This document shows positions 13,117 through 13,140 of a stretch of DNA of 13,140 nucleotides, piece by piece. The DNA is from JANRKN01 sp033763435 (GTDB lineage: Bacteria; Planctomycetota; Phycisphaerae; Phycisphaerales; UBA1924). The stretch's first letter is position 1, and each line of letters opens with the position of its first letter. A program made the translations under genes and the position numbers. The DNA is taken from the NCBI GenBank assembly GCA_033763435.1, contig JANRKN010000081.1, positions 1 through 13,140 on the forward strand. Reading direction: 5' to 3'. Below the pieces are notes generated by a model that made no database searches, was not told the origin of the DNA, and saw nothing but the letters and a program-made list of their open reading frames with translations.

Positions 13117-13140
13117 TGACGCTTCCGCGCGCGCGGGGGA

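Overview
The window is very GC-rich DNA (47 of 60 bases are G or C at 11041-11100). Gene content (a GldF/GldG/DUF4340 cassette, rplM-rpsI, paired family 4 glycosyltransferases) and many hairpin repeats between genes suggest a member of the Planctomycetota, perhaps Phycisphaerae. That assignment is inference from gene neighbourhood and style; there is no rRNA or other marker to settle it. The first ~150 bases are an implausible run of pure G and C stretches and look like a contig-end artefact.

Layout. (1) 196-4206, plus strand: a compact operon of an ABC-2 permease (GldF-like), a GldG-family protein and a DUF4340 protein, probably the membrane and periplasmic parts of an ABC system whose ATPase lies outside the window. 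(2) 4207-4664: repeat-filled gap. (3) 4665-5822, minus strand: family 4 glycosyltransferase. (4) 6458-8731: an island of clearly lower GC (33 of 60 at 7261-7320) carrying a probable type II restriction-modification system: a DNA methyltransferase on plus, converging by an 11-base overlap with a minus-strand pair made of a small XRE-type controller (C) protein and a putative restriction endonuclease, coupled by a TGATG overlap. (5) 9202-10164, plus: rplM and rpsI, with two strong hairpins in the leader and a clear intrinsic terminator after rpsI. (6) 10222-10993: a gene-free block of structured repeats. (7) 10994-12187, plus: a second family 4 glycosyltransferase, paralogous to the first. (8) 12188-12503: two more repeats. 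(9) 12504-13058, minus: an unrecognised protein.

The strongest candidate for something under-described is the modular repeat family. Element A (about 115-145 bp) has ends GGGTGCCACC/GGTGGCACCC and two internal hairpins. Four copies are present; the two left of the second glycosyltransferase gene and the two right of it lie in opposite orientation, with one inverted pair identical at 78 of 81 positions. Element B (CCACGGGT...ACCCGTGG) and element C (CACGGCTTG...CAAGCCGTG) share the gaps. The restriction-modification island, inserted between housekeeping genes and differing in composition, is the second main point of interest.
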